Notes under the pieces: model-generated | Databases searched by the model: none | Seen by the model: only the letters and a program-made list of their open reading frames with translations | Told to the model about the DNA's origin: nothing | Part shown: in pieces, positions 27,980 through 36,557 of the stretch | How positions within the stretch are numbered: the first letter of the stretch is position 1 | Layout: every line of letters begins with the position of its first letter | Translations under genes and position numbers: made by a program | Assembly (NCBI RefSeq): GCF_963877135.1 | Contig: NZ_CAWNSW010000155.1 | Location: 1-64,000, forward strand | Origin: Stenomitos frigidus_A | GTDB lineage: Bacteria > Cyanobacteriota > Cyanobacteriia > Leptolyngbyales > Leptolyngbyaceae | Direction: 5' to 3' | DNA: 64,000 nucleotides

Positions 27980-28982
27980 TAGACTTGTTGCCAAATAAAA
28001 GTACATGGAAGTGAGGCGGAGACTGACTTTCCCTACCCTCTTCCAGTGAAGCTGCTGCCAAATGGAAGTTCCATAGCCCAGCCGCTGTTAGCGTCAGACG
28101 GTCATTAAAATCAGGCACACGATTCCTGTAAAGGGCGGAGACTGCCTGCTATCGCTTTATCCCAGCATGGGCATGTACCCTACGGGAAGCAAGCTACACA
28201 CTTGACTCGTTGTCGGCTACATGCTCGGTTCTCCTGCTGTTGCTGCTGACGCCACTCTTTGCCTCTCGGCTTTTTATGGGGTAGATGAATGTTGACAAAT
28301 TCGTTCTGTAAGCCCTGAAAGCCTAAATCGCCCTCACCGCTCACCGCATCGGGAAGAGGCTCCACTCGCTCTTCCTCATCGAGTGGCCGTTTGTCATAGA
28401 TTTTTCCAGCCCTGGCTTTCGTCAACACAAGCACTCGCTTTTGGCGGGTCGTGCCGGTGATGTGCTTACGAGTCTGCCGTTGCTTCTTGCTGGAGTCACA
28501 CTCCTTTTGCTTCATCAACGCTCACCACCTTGACCGCAGGAAAGCACTGTAAAAACTGCTCGATACCCTCGATTTTACGTTCGGGCAACACCATCTTCTT
28601 GCCCAAGGCAGTTGCCAAAAGCCCTTGCAGTCGATGCACCCACCGATTGCTGCGACCGCGCGCTCGCTCAAACAACAACCCTAAAACAGCGAATGTCGGA
28701 TCACACTTAAAAGAGCACAAGATGAAGCATAGTTTGGCTTCGAGGCTCTGTAAACGAGCTTGCCGTCCCCACCTTTGGCACGTTGGCGGGGTTTAGCGTC
28801 GCGCTCAAATTGTTCTTGATACACGACCTCCAAGACCGCACACAACTTGGCAAACGCTTTCCGATTGAGCCCAGTCAACGCCCGCAACAAGCGCTCATTC
28901 TCCAGCGCACGATCAATGTTGAGCATGGTCTACTGCTTCATCAGGGGATAGGACTCATTTACCTTATAAAGCAACAAGTCTA
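27980..28982 (-). mobile_element. Degenerate IS5-like element (1003 bp)
   Basis: Perfect 12-bp inverted ends, TAGACTTGTTGC at 27980-27991 and GCAACAAGTCTA at 28971-28982, bound a broken transposase gene on the minus strand. The size and the HTH plus DDE_4 transposase type fit the IS5 group. The flanks (GGTTAA, ATGAAC) show no clear direct repeat. The right end lies 9 bp before the remnant of an IS701-like gene. Confidence 0.75.
28041..28926 (-). pseudogene. Broken IS5-family (DDE_4) transposase
   Basis: The gene starts with MLNIDRALENERLLRALTG and the HTH block FAKLCAVLEVVYQEQF, then continues in shifted frames: GLLFERARGRSNRWVHRLQG and KIEGIEQFLQCFPAVKVVSV in one, KQRQTRKHITGTTRQKRVLVLTKA and GKIYDKR in another, and the C-terminal block DFNDRLTLTAAGLWNFHL in a third. 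These are the ordered segments of one HTH-DDE transposase, so at least three frameshifts or stops inactivate it. The 3' end is approximate. Confidence 0.8.
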
Positions 28983-28990
28983 ATGAACTG

Positions 28991-29672
28991 ATGCTGAGTC
29001 TATCAAAAGAGAGGGCCGAAGTGTTTGCTCCGTTTCCAGTCTTCTTTGTGCCGCAGCGGCGTTGGCAGAAGGGGGCAGGGATGTTGGTGGGAGCCATCCT
29101 GTGTCCAGGCCAGCGCACGGTGAGTCGGGTGTTGCGGGTGCTGGGGTGAGGGCAAGACCGACACTATGGCAACTACTACCGGAGGTTGAGTCGCGTGGGG
29201 TGGAGCGGCTAAGCCGGGGGGCCGCTTCTGTTGGGCCTGCTTGGGGCGCTGTTGGTGGGCCACGAGGGGCTCATCATCGGGCTTGATGAGACCTTAGAGC
29301 GGCGCTGGGGCAAGCGGCGCTGGGGCTGGGGCCGCTATCGTGATGGGGTGCAAGCGAGTCACAAGCACACGGTCAAAAGTAGTGGGGTGCGGTGGCCGTG
29401 GAGCAGTCGGGTCTGGGGCTTGCCGTTTTTGAGCCTGCTCGTGCCCTCGGAATCGACGCCTCGAGGCCAGCGAGTCTACAAAAGCAGCCTAGACGGGGCG
29501 CTTTAAGCGGTGGTTAAAGCGCTCTTGGGTGTACGTCGGGGCTGGCGGCTTTGGCCATGCCAAAGTGGCCTCCCTTGGGCACTCCCGGCTTCTCCGACCG
29601 GCACTGAACCCAACTCCGGTTTGACGCCTTGACGCAGAACGCGAGCAGTGGAAGCAACTGCTCGCGTTCTCA
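28991..29672 (+). pseudogene. IS701-like (DDE_5) transposase remnant
   Basis: From the ATG at 28991 the frame reads MLSLSKERAEVFAPFPVFF, then WQKGAGMLVGAILCPGQRTV and SRVLRVLG before a TGA at 29147. After a shift it continues with RHYGNYYRRLSRVGWSG, then GLIIGLDETLERRWGKRRWG, YRDGVQASHKHTVKSSGVRW and RVWGLPFLSLLVPSES, the ordered blocks of IS701-type transposases including the DET catalytic region. Sequence after 29500 is only faintly recognisable. Multiple stops and frameshifts make it inactive. It is markedly G/C-rich. Confidence 0.78.
29638..29668. terminator. Hairpin at the end of the IS701-like remnant
   Basis: Perfect 12-bp arms AACGCGAGCAGT and ACTGCTCGCGTT surround a 7-base loop and are followed by a pyrimidine-rich stretch. 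It probably limits read-through from the remnant into the peroxiredoxin gene. Confidence 0.5.
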
Positions 29673-29771
29673 TTCTGATTGGCTAAAGTCGAGTCGAAGA
29701 AAGCCGAGGTCTTTCACTAACGCTTAGGCGGCCTCCCCCGTTTCCTTTGGCACACCCTTACTCAAAATCGT

Positions 29772-29792
29772 TATGACTATGATATAGTCGTA
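29772..29792. promoter_or_regulatory. Fur/PerR-like dyad upstream of the peroxiredoxin gene
   Basis: Arms TATGACTAT and ATAGTCGTA pair with one mismatch each side around a GAT centre, giving a 21-bp A/T-rich dyad about 140 bp before the peroxiredoxin start. Size and composition resemble Fur-family (PerR) boxes. Peroxide control of 2-Cys peroxiredoxin genes by PerR is known in cyanobacteria. The assignment is inference. Confidence 0.4.
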
Positions 29793-29929
29793 GCAGTCCT
29801 TAAGTTATCGGTCGTTGTGCGTACCGAACCAGTGCTGGGCTACCTTTGCCGCTTGTTCTGCGAACCTAATGCGCTGATAAAGATCAAGACGCACCCAATA
29901 TACCCAAAAGATAAGGAGACTGTTATCTC

Positions 29930-30529
29930 ATGACTCAAGAAGGATGCTTGCGCGTTGGGCAATCTGCTCCCGATTTCACAGTAACGGCTGTGGTTGATCA
30001 AGAGTTTAAGACGATTAAGTTGTCCGACTACCGTGGCAAGTACGTTGTGCTCTTTTTCTACCCGCTCGACTTTACCTTTGTTTGCCCCACTGAGATCACC
30101 GCGTTCAGCGATCGCTATGACGAGTTCAAGCAAATCGGTACTGAAGTGCTGGGTGCTTCCGTTGACAGCGAATTTTCGCACCTGGCATGGATTCAAACCG
30201 ATCGCAAGAGCGGTGGCGTTGGCGACCTCAACTACCCGCTCGTTTCTGACATCAAAAAAGAAGTGAGCACGGCCTATAACGTTCTTGACCCCGATGCGGG
30301 TGTTGCTTTACGTGGTCTGTTCATCATCGATAAAGATGGCATTATTCAACATGCCACCATCAACAACCTTTCCTTTGGTCGTAGTGTTGATGAAACGCTG
30401 CGGACTCTGCAAGCGATTCAGTATGTGCAGTCTCACCCCGATGAAGTCTGCCCCGCCGGTTGGAAGCCCGGTGATGCAACCATGAATCCTGACCCTAAAA
30501 AATCGAAGGAATACTTCGCAGCGATATAG
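29930..30529 (+). CDS. Typical 2-Cys peroxiredoxin
   Basis: A thiol peroxidase of 199 residues that reduces hydrogen peroxide and alkyl hydroperoxides with electrons from thioredoxin. The peroxidatic Cys52 lies in FTFVCPTE and the resolving Cys174 in DEVCPAGW. It carries the GGVG (about 95-98) and C-terminal YF motifs that make eukaryote-type peroxiredoxins prone to overoxidation. The ATG is preceded by AAGGAGAC, a strong ribosome site. It is transcribed alone, with a Fur-like dyad upstream and a very strong terminator downstream. Confidence 0.96.
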   Translation: MTQEGCLRVGQSAPDFTVTAVVDQEFKTIKLSDYRGKYVVLFFYPLDFTFVCPTEITAFSDRYDEFKQIGTEVLGASVDSEFSHLAWIQTDRKSGGVGDLNYPLVSDIKKEVSTAYNVLDPDAGVALRGLFIIDKDGIIQHATINNLSFGRSVDETLRTLQAIQYVQSHPDEVCPAGWKPGDATMNPDPKKSKEYFAAI

Positions 30530-30571
30530 CGTCTGGCACTTCGCTATGAAGTGAGTCGCTCACTGTTAATT

Positions 30572-30611
30572 AAAAAGCGAGGGGTGAGCGTCTGCTCACC
30601 CCTCGCTTTTT
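30572..30611 (+). terminator. Strong Rho-independent terminator after peroxiredoxin
   Basis: Perfect 18-bp arms (AAAAAGCGAGGGGTGAGC and its complement) with a 4-base loop GTCT; the stem runs into a T-run on the plus strand and an A-run at the other end, so it works in both directions. Confidence 0.9.
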
Positions 30612-30754
30612 AGAGGCTTATTTTTCCGTTTTTCGCCTTCAACAGATGCCTTCATTGCCCATAATCCAGGGTCAAAAATTCTAAAGCACTGAGAAACTCA
30701 ACCACTATGCACTGAAAATGATAGGTTCCTAAAAGCACAAGTTAACTCACTCAG

Positions 30755-30945
30755 ACCGGGGTCATCCTGGATGTCGTTTTTGGTGCGGCTCAACTGGCAC
30801 TGCTCAACTGGCACTGCTCAACTGGCACTGCGCAAAGCCTTTGATTAGCCAGGATTGACCACACTGACCGGATGCCCCAAGTCATAGAGATAGGTTGCTA
30901 ACGCATGGCCATAACATTGGTCGCAGCAAGGCAGGCAACCACCCG
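30755..30945 (-). pseudogene. IS110/IS1111-family transposase remnant
   Basis: On the minus strand YGHALATYLYDLGHPVSVVN (from 30913) matches the conserved IS110 block YGEALA-YL---GH-VSVVNP; it is followed by an in-frame TAA, a frame change, KGFAQCQLS and SRTKNDIQDD, which correspond to IKAFAQSQLSRTKND of the family. Only this N-terminal fragment survives. The segment encoding QLS contains an expanded 14-bp tandem repeat. Confidence 0.7.
30789..30830. repeat. Three perfect copies of a 14-bp unit
   Basis: CTCAACTGGCACTG is repeated three times head to tail, inside the IS110-like remnant. The unit corresponds to the QLS codons of the transposase and seems to be a post-decay slippage expansion. 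Confidence 0.9.
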
Positions 30946-31009
30946 TCTTGCTGCGATGATTCTAAGGAAATAGAGAAGGCGGGGTGCTGATAATGAGCCA
31001 CCGAAACAA

Positions 31010-32869
31010 CTAATCCGCCCGACGTTGATTAGACAACAATTGGTAAGCGGACAGAAAGTCATGCGTACAGATTTGAATGGTGGATGGATCTATTGCACCT
31101 GCCGCTCGGTGGCGGCGAATTGCTTCTAACGCCGCCTGGTTGCTCAGAAGCGCCAGATCGGCTCCATTCCAGCCTTCAGTTTGGGTAGCCCAGCTAGTCA
31201 AATCTACGTCTGTTAAAGGTCGATCGCTATTGTGCACGTGCAAAATAGCCAGTCTTGTAGACGCATCTGGGAGATCAACTTTGAGTTGGAGGTCTAAGCG
31301 CCCCGCCCTAAGTAAGGCTGAGTCGATCGCGTCCGGTCGATTGGTCGCACCAATGAGTAAAACATTGAGACACTCCTGGAGTCCATCCAACTCAGTCAAA
31401 AGTTGCCCCACGACACGATCGCTTACCCCCGAATCACCGTTAAACTTGCCGCGCACTGGCACTAAGGTATCGATTTCATCAATAAACACCACGCACGGAG
31501 CCGCTTGTCGGGCTTTGGCGAACAGTTCGCGAACTTCCTGTTCCGCCGCACCCACCCAACGACTTAACAGTTCAGGCCCATTGACCGCAATGAAATTGGC
31601 ACGCGCCTGGGAGGCAACCGCTTTGGCTAACAAGGTCTTACCGGTTCCTGGTGGTCCCCAGAGCAGAATGCCGCGTGGCGCTTTAGCTCCCGTGCGTTGA
31701 TATAGTTCGGGATACAGCAACGCTCCTTCGACTGATTCTTGTAGCGTGCGCTTGATGTCTTCTAACCCGCCGATTTGATCCCATGAAAGTTTGGGTGACT
31801 CAACTTCGACCGATCGCAGCACTGATGGCTTCACTTCTTTGAGTGCTTGTAGAAAGTCAGGTTGGCTGAGTGTCATGTCATCAGGAATGGCTCCTTGCAG
31901 CGAGGGTACCTGGCGACGTAGAGCACTGTAAGCGGCTTTCTGACATACCGCTTTGAGATCGGCACCCACCATACCCACCGTCAAATCAGCCACTATTGCC
32001 AGATCTACTGTGTCATCCAGCGGCATGGTACGGGTGAGAATGGTGAAAATTTCCAGGCGTCCATCGCGATCGGGCACGCGGAACTGCACTTCGCGATCGA
32101 ACCGACCGGGACGACGCAGGGCTGGATCAAGATGATCCGGGCGATTGGTGGCGGCCAGAATGATCACACCCTTAGTTTGAGCGAACCCATCCATTAAGCC
32201 CAATAGTTGTGCCACCAGGCGTTTTTCGACTTCGCCTTCCACCTTGCTGCGATCGGGCGCGAGACTATCAATCTCATCAATAAACACAATACAGGGAGTC
32301 GCTTTCGCTGCTTTTTCAAAAATCCCACGCAGACGGGCTTCCGCTTCACCGTAATATTTACCCATCACTTCTGGGCCGACGATCGCGATGTAGTTCACCC
32401 GCAGTTCTTGCGCCAAGCCGCGTGCTGTCAGCGTTTTTCCCGTTCCTGGCGGACCCACCAGCAGTACGCCTCGTGGTGGCTCCAGCCCCAGTTTTGCCAG
32501 TAGATCGGGACGCTTCAGGGGAATTTCGACTAGCTCCCGCAGCTCATTAAGCACCTCAGACAACCCACCCACATCATTGAGTGGCACCAACGTGTTGCCA
32601 TCGCTAACTGACGGTGGTGTAATGACAACATCATCACTTGATACAGCCGTTGCGCTGCTTCCTTGTGCTCTTGAGTCTTCTGCGCCTCCTGTTTCTGTGC
32701 GCATCCGGCTTACCCCGATACCACTCGGTATGTTGCCCTGTCGGGGAATGCTGCTCAGGTTGCGGGCGTTAATCTGAATGTTGGTTTTCAGTTCGCCCTT
32801 TTCCGCCTTTTCTTCCAAGGCTTTTGCCAGCTCTAGCAGTTGCTCAAAGCCTTTAAATATGTCGCTCAT
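31010..32869 (-). CDS. CDC48-like AAA ATPase with two AAA domains
   Basis: 619 residues. A short helical N-terminus and a Ser/Thr-rich linker (1-95) precede AAA domain 1, with Walker A GPPGTGKT (139-146) and Walker B FIDEID (196-201), and AAA domain 2, with Walker A (405-412) and a second FIDEID. NRPD sensor motifs and R-GR-D arginine-finger regions follow each. This matches the p97/VAT/Cdc48 group of ring unfoldases, but the typical N-terminal double-psi barrel substrate domain is absent, which is usual for cyanobacterial members. It is divergent from the double ArsA ATPase with under 100 bp between, so the two probably share a promoter region. Confidence 0.92.
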   Translation of the reverse strand: MSDIFKGFEQLLELAKALEEKAEKGELKTNIQINARNLSSIPRQGNIPSGIGVSRMRTETGGAEDSRAQGSSATAVSSDDVVITPPSVSDGNTLVPLNDVGGLSEVLNELRELVEIPLKRPDLLAKLGLEPPRGVLLVGPPGTGKTLTARGLAQELRVNYIAIVGPEVMGKYYGEAEARLRGIFEKAAKATPCIVFIDEIDSLAPDRSKVEGEVEKRLVAQLLGLMDGFAQTKGVIILAATNRPDHLDPALRRPGRFDREVQFRVPDRDGRLEIFTILTRTMPLDDTVDLAIVADLTVGMVGADLKAVCQKAAYSALRRQVPSLQGAIPDDMTLSQPDFLQALKEVKPSVLRSVEVESPKLSWDQIGGLEDIKRTLQESVEGALLYPELYQRTGAKAPRGILLWGPPGTGKTLLAKAVASQARANFIAVNGPELLSRWVGAAEQEVRELFAKARQAAPCVVFIDEIDTLVPVRGKFNGDSGVSDRVVGQLLTELDGLQECLNVLLIGATNRPDAIDSALLRAGRLDLQLKVDLPDASTRLAILHVHNSDRPLTDVDLTSWATQTEGWNGADLALLSNQAALEAIRRHRAAGAIDPSTIQICTHDFLSAYQLLSNQRRAD

Positions 32870-32966
32870 CCGATCCTCGTTCCTGACGTGTGCAGGATAG
32901 CTGCGGTCTCAATCTGGGTAGTCTGTGCATAGCGTGACTGAATGCTGCCCCAGTATGCCCAAAACG

Positions 32967-34958
32967 ATGAACCAATTCGACTCGCTTCAGCTTGCAATGT
33001 TTAGTGGTAAAGGTGGAGTCGGCAAAACGACCCTTGCCTGTGGCTTTGCGCGACGGTGGGCACAGCAGTTTCCTAACGAAGCCATTTTGCTGCTGTCTAC
33101 CGATCCGGCGCATTCTCTGGGCGATGTGCTGCAAATGACCGTTACAGATGTCTCCCACGCGGCTGCAGACTTGCCTAATTTGCAGGTGCGAGCGCTGGAT
33201 GCTGAAACCTTATTGCAAGCCTTCAAAAGCGATTACGGCAACGTTCTCGAACTGTTAGTGGCACGGGGTAGCTTTGTGGACAACGAAGATCTAACCCCCG
33301 TTTGGGATCTCAGCTGGCCCGGACTCGATGAATTGATGGGCATCCTGGAGATTCAGCGACTCCTACGCGAACATGAGGCCGATCGCGTCGTGGTGGATAT
33401 GGCTCCCAGCGGGCATACGCTCAATCTGTTTGGCTTGATGGATTTTCTGGATGAGTTTCTCAAAGCACTGGAACTTTTTCAGGAAAAACATCGCGTGATC
33501 AGCCAATCCTTCACCGGACGCTACGCCGATGACGATGCCGACGGTTTTCTACACAACATGAAGGCGGATCTAGTGGGTGGACGACAGCTACTACAGAATC
33601 AGGCTACCACTGCGTGTCTTGTGGTGGCGATCGCAGAACCCATGAGCCTGTTAGAAACCCAACGGTTTCTCACCGCGCTGGGAACACTGAAGATTCCAGT
33701 CGGTGGCGTCTTTGTGAATCGGTTGGTGAAGCCAGAAGTTGGGGGTCAGGAGTCAGGAGTCAGGAGTCAGCAAGGCTCCACGTCTTCTACCTCCGAGCCA
33801 ATTCAGGACGCAAGCGACTCTACCCCACTTTCCACTCCTCACTATCGACTCCCTAGCCTCCTCGATCGCCTTGCTGAACAACAGCAACTGTTGACCAAAT
33901 TCATTGCGCTGGCAGACCAGACGCCCCTTTTTGCGGTCCCGCAGCAGGTCAAGGAGCCGATGGGAACGATCGCGCTGGATCAGCTCTTGACTCAAATTCA
34001 GCCAGCGACAGTTGAGGCAGACATCATCACGGCACCGCACCTGCACATACCAGACAAAATTTTGCCTGGTTTTGGAGACTTTGTAGCTGAGGGACGGCAA
34101 CTTATTTTAGTGGGCGGTAAGGGTGGCGTGGGCAAGACGACAGTGGCTGCAGCGATCGCGTGGGGTATGGCAGAACGGCATCCCGATCGTAACGTGCGGG
34201 TGATTTCCATTGACCCCGCCCATTCACTCGGTGATGCGTTTGGGCAGCCGTTGGGGCATCAACCCGTCGCTTTGACACCGAACCTGAGCGGTCAAGAAAT
34301 TGATGCGGAACAGGTGCTCGATCAGTTTCGGCAGGACTATCTGTGGGCATTGGCGGAGATGATGAGTGGTGAAACGAGTGATGGCGACACGACGCTCAAG
34401 CTTGCCTATGGACCCGAAGCCTGGCGCAAAATAGTCTCTCAGGCGCTCCCTGGCATTGATGAAATGCTGTCACTGGTGACGGTGATGGAATTATTGGAAT
34501 CGAAGGTGCAAGACCTGATTGTGTTGGATACAGCTCCCACAGGTCATCTGCTGCGCTTTTTGGAAATGCCATCTGCAATGGGCGACTGGCTTGCCTGGAT
34601 CTTTAAGCTGTGGCTGAAGTACCAGGATGTACTGGGGCGCACCGACCTGATGGGAAGACTGCGAACACTCCGCCAGCGCGTGATGCAGGCACAGAAACAA
34701 CTCAAAGACCCCAAATATACAGAGTTTATTGGTGTCATCCAGTCACAAGTGACCATTACGGCGGAAGCCCAACGGCTGGCTGAAGCACTGACCAAGATGG
34801 GTGTGGCTCAACACTACATTGTCCACAACCGCTTTGCACCGGGTCAAAAACTAACGGAAGGGCTCTTCTCGGATCAAACGATCGTGCACTTACCGGGCTT
34901 ACCGCGCTCGATTTCACCGAGCGATCACATCAAAATGGCAGCAAACTTGTTGTTCTAA
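32967..34958 (+). CDS. Tandem ArsA/Get3-like ATPase
   Basis: About 663 residues containing two ArsA-type P-loop halves. Each half has a deviant Walker A GKGGVGKTT (first near residue 15, second near 385) and an STDPAHSLGD or SIDPAHSLGD block; the second half has the switch DTAPTGHLLRFLEMP, the first VDMAPSGHTLNLFG. Such proteins power arsenite export or insert tail-anchored proteins; no arsenite pump gene or Cys metal-site cluster is visible, so a Get3-like or other role is more likely. The start is uncertain: ATGs at 32925 and 32955 are also in frame. A heptamer array has inserted about 30 residues near residue 260. Confidence 0.88.
   Translation: MNQFDSLQLAMFSGKGGVGKTTLACGFARRWAQQFPNEAILLLSTDPAHSLGDVLQMTVTDVSHAAADLPNLQVRALDAETLLQAFKSDYGNVLELLVARGSFVDNEDLTPVWDLSWPGLDELMGILEIQRLLREHEADRVVVDMAPSGHTLNLFGLMDFLDEFLKALELFQEKHRVISQSFTGRYADDDADGFLHNMKADLVGGRQLLQNQATTACLVVAIAEPMSLLETQRFLTALGTLKIPVGGVFVNRLVKPEVGGQESGVRSQQGSTSSTSEPIQDASDSTPLSTPHYRLPSLLDRLAEQQQLLTKFIALADQTPLFAVPQQVKEPMGTIALDQLLTQIQPATVEADIITAPHLHIPDKILPGFGDFVAEGRQLILVGGKGGVGKTTVAAAIAWGMAERHPDRNVRVISIDPAHSLGDAFGQPLGHQPVALTPNLSGQEIDAEQVLDQFRQDYLWALAEMMSGETSDGDTTLKLAYGPEAWRKIVSQALPGIDEMLSLVTVMELLESKVQDLIVLDTAPTGHLLRFLEMPSAMGDWLAWIFKLWLKYQDVLGRTDLMGRLRTLRQRVMQAQKQLKDPKYTEFIGVIQSQVTITAEAQRLAEALTKMGVAQHYIVHNRFAPGQKLTEGLFSDQTIVHLPGLPRSISPSDHIKMAANLLF
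33745..33770. repeat. Heptamer repeat (GAGTCAG) inside the ArsA-like gene
   Basis: Nearly four copies of a 7-bp unit lie within the coding sequence and are translated as GGQESGVRSQQG. The array and its low-complexity continuation sit between the two ATPase halves, where an insertion is tolerated. Reading frame is kept. Confidence 0.85.
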
Positions 34959-35860
34959 CATCGAATAGGAGACGTTTGGGAGTCAATGGATATCTCCGTT
35001 ACATAAAACAATCTGCAGATTAAAACGTTGATGGCTCCATAGGGGTTCCGGGGAGTTAAGTAAGTAGGTTTTCCAGCAAAGCGCTGAGTAAGGTTTTGCC
35101 TCGTTTTTTGCGTTATGAACGAACTCAAAAAAGCCCAAGTACAACGGTAACTTTGCTTGAGAATGCCCTTAATGCGGACGCAGCCAGGAACGGAAGAGCG
35201 ACCAAAAGCCTTCCATAGTGTTGACATGGACTTCACAAAAGCCGTCGTCACCTCATCACGGGCATATTCACCGGCACCTGATTTTAGCGGAAGAACTCAT
35301 TCAGCCAGAGCTAAATCAAGGGCTCTATCATCACATCCTTGCCACCACGGATCTGGATCGTTAGCTTGCCATTGCCCCATTTTGCTGCTGAAATACCCCA
35401 CATGCCCCCTCAAAAAGCTGCGGTTGGTAGGGTGGTTCTGGATGACTCGTCGTTTTCTCCCAATGGCGACTCTCCCATAGTGCAGTGTGGAGAGTCATTG
35501 ACAGACCATTTTTGAGACCAAAAGGCGGTCTGTAGAGGGGATAGTGCATGAATGGAGCTTGGTGATGGAAGCTTGGAAAGTTCGATACTGCGTCGAGAGT
35601 GTGCCAGTTAAGGGGTGAAAGCATCGAGGTTGGGGCGATCGCTCAAACTTAAACATTGGTTGAGTGCTTCCAAAGCGAGGCCAGTTCCATTAAAAGCTCG
35701 CAATGTGAAAGTTAGAGGCGAAACTGCTGAGGCCGCTCTTTCGCCTGTAAACTAAAGACAGATGGAGCTAGTAGATTTGTCGAGCGTCAAACAGCTTTTT
35801 CAACCAACGGGTTCTACCACTCCATAAGGCCGCACACCAATGCAGGAGCAGGAGCTTGTG
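34959..35860. other. 900-bp spacer with an IS1595-like remnant
   Basis: No intact gene is visible between the ArsA-like and TerB genes. Apart from the transposase relic at about 35050-35290, several open stretches of 60-110 codons on both strands lack recognisable domains and ribosome sites. The last 100 bp presumably hold the terB promoter. Confidence 0.5.
35050..35290 (-). pseudogene. IS1595/ISXO2-type transposase remnant (C-terminal part)
   Basis: The minus strand reads KSGAGEYARDE, then after a frame change VHVNTMEGFWSLFRSWLRPH, an in-frame TAA, and LPLYLGFFEFVHNAKNEAK. These are the C-terminal blocks of ISXO2-type DDE transposases (the GEY and HxNTxEGFWS signatures). A frameshift and a stop show it is dead; the N-terminal half is gone. 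Confidence 0.7.
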
Positions 35861-36343
35861 ATGTTACAGATCCCCCCACCCCCTTCCATTACGCCACGTC
35901 AAATGAACTTGCTGCGCATTGTTGCAGCTATGGCTTGGTCTGATGGTCATCTTGCCGCTGAAGAAGTGACTCTCATGCTGGAGCGCCTGAGCCGCATTTT
36001 CTCAACCAACGCCGCACAGCAAAAAGTACTGCAGCAAGAGATGCGCGAGTATTTGATGCAGCATCTGCCCCTTAGTGAACTGGTGTCTAAACTAGAAAGC
36101 GATGCTGAGCGAGCACTCGTTTTGCGTTTAGGTTATGAAGTTATTTGCTGTAGTGCCCGCACACCCTCTGAACCCACCATCAATGCAGAAGAGGCTGCTG
36201 CTTATCAAACCTTGGTGCAGCTTTTAGGGCTGTCACCTGAGACGGTACGGCAGATTGAAGCGGCAGTCGCTGCTGAAGTAAATGCACCAAAAGGGATAGC
36301 GGACTGGCTCTCCCATACGCTCGAAGACTTTGTGCACCAGTAG
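35861..36343 (+). CDS. TerB-family (tellurite-resistance-like) protein
   Basis: A 160-residue all-helical protein. The block RQMNLLRIVAAMAWSDGHLAAEEVTLMLERL is the TerB signature, with the acidic DGHLAAEE turn that binds metal in TerB structures; a second helical half follows with INAEEAAAYQTLVQLLGL. I prefer the ATG at 35861 because AGGAG lies at good distance; an ATG at 35840 has no ribosome site. Cyanobacterial TerB-like proteins occur without the rest of a ter operon, as here, and their function is unknown. It converges on the DUF2808 pseudogene across a complex hairpin. Confidence 0.8.
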   Translation: MLQIPPPPSITPRQMNLLRIVAAMAWSDGHLAAEEVTLMLERLSRIFSTNAAQQKVLQQEMREYLMQHLPLSELVSKLESDAERALVLRLGYEVICCSARTPSEPTINAEEAAAYQTLVQLLGLSPETVRQIEAAVAAEVNAPKGIADWLSHTLEDFVHQ

Positions 36344-36452
36344 TGGGACTTGAGTTGCGATTCAAGGGTGTCAAGAAAAGGTTTCAATGGCAGGCTGTTG
36401 AAAGCCTCTCGCAGCAGCATTAACTATTGGCCTAGAAGTGGTATCAAAAAAG

Positions 36453-36545
36453 GTTGCTTTTTAACACTACTCCAAATGTTAAAAAGCAACGGACATGGTA
36501 CATGACAACGGTGTCTTTTTAACATTTGGCAGTGGTCAGACACCG
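36453..36545. terminator. Overlapping alternative hairpins downstream of terB
   Basis: Segment A (36453-36466, GTTGCTTTTTAACA) pairs with B (36477-36490). B (AAATGTTAAAAAG, 36474-36486) can instead pair with C (CTTTTTAACATTT, 36515-36527). C in turn lies in the loop of a third stem, CGGTGTC (36509-36515) with GACACCG (36539-36545). The stems are mutually exclusive. As they lie between convergent genes they may be a double terminator; the arrangement resembles an attenuator. Confidence 0.5.
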
Positions 36546-36557
36546 CTCAACCTGGCG

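Noticed and set aside
27771..28118. A 115-codon minus-strand frame
   Set aside because: Its first 24 codons are the end of the broken IS5 transposase; the remainder runs out of the element into non-coding DNA.
35361..35624. An 87-codon minus-strand frame in the spacer before terB
   Set aside because: No domain, ribosome site or convincing match to the missing half of the IS1595-like transposase.
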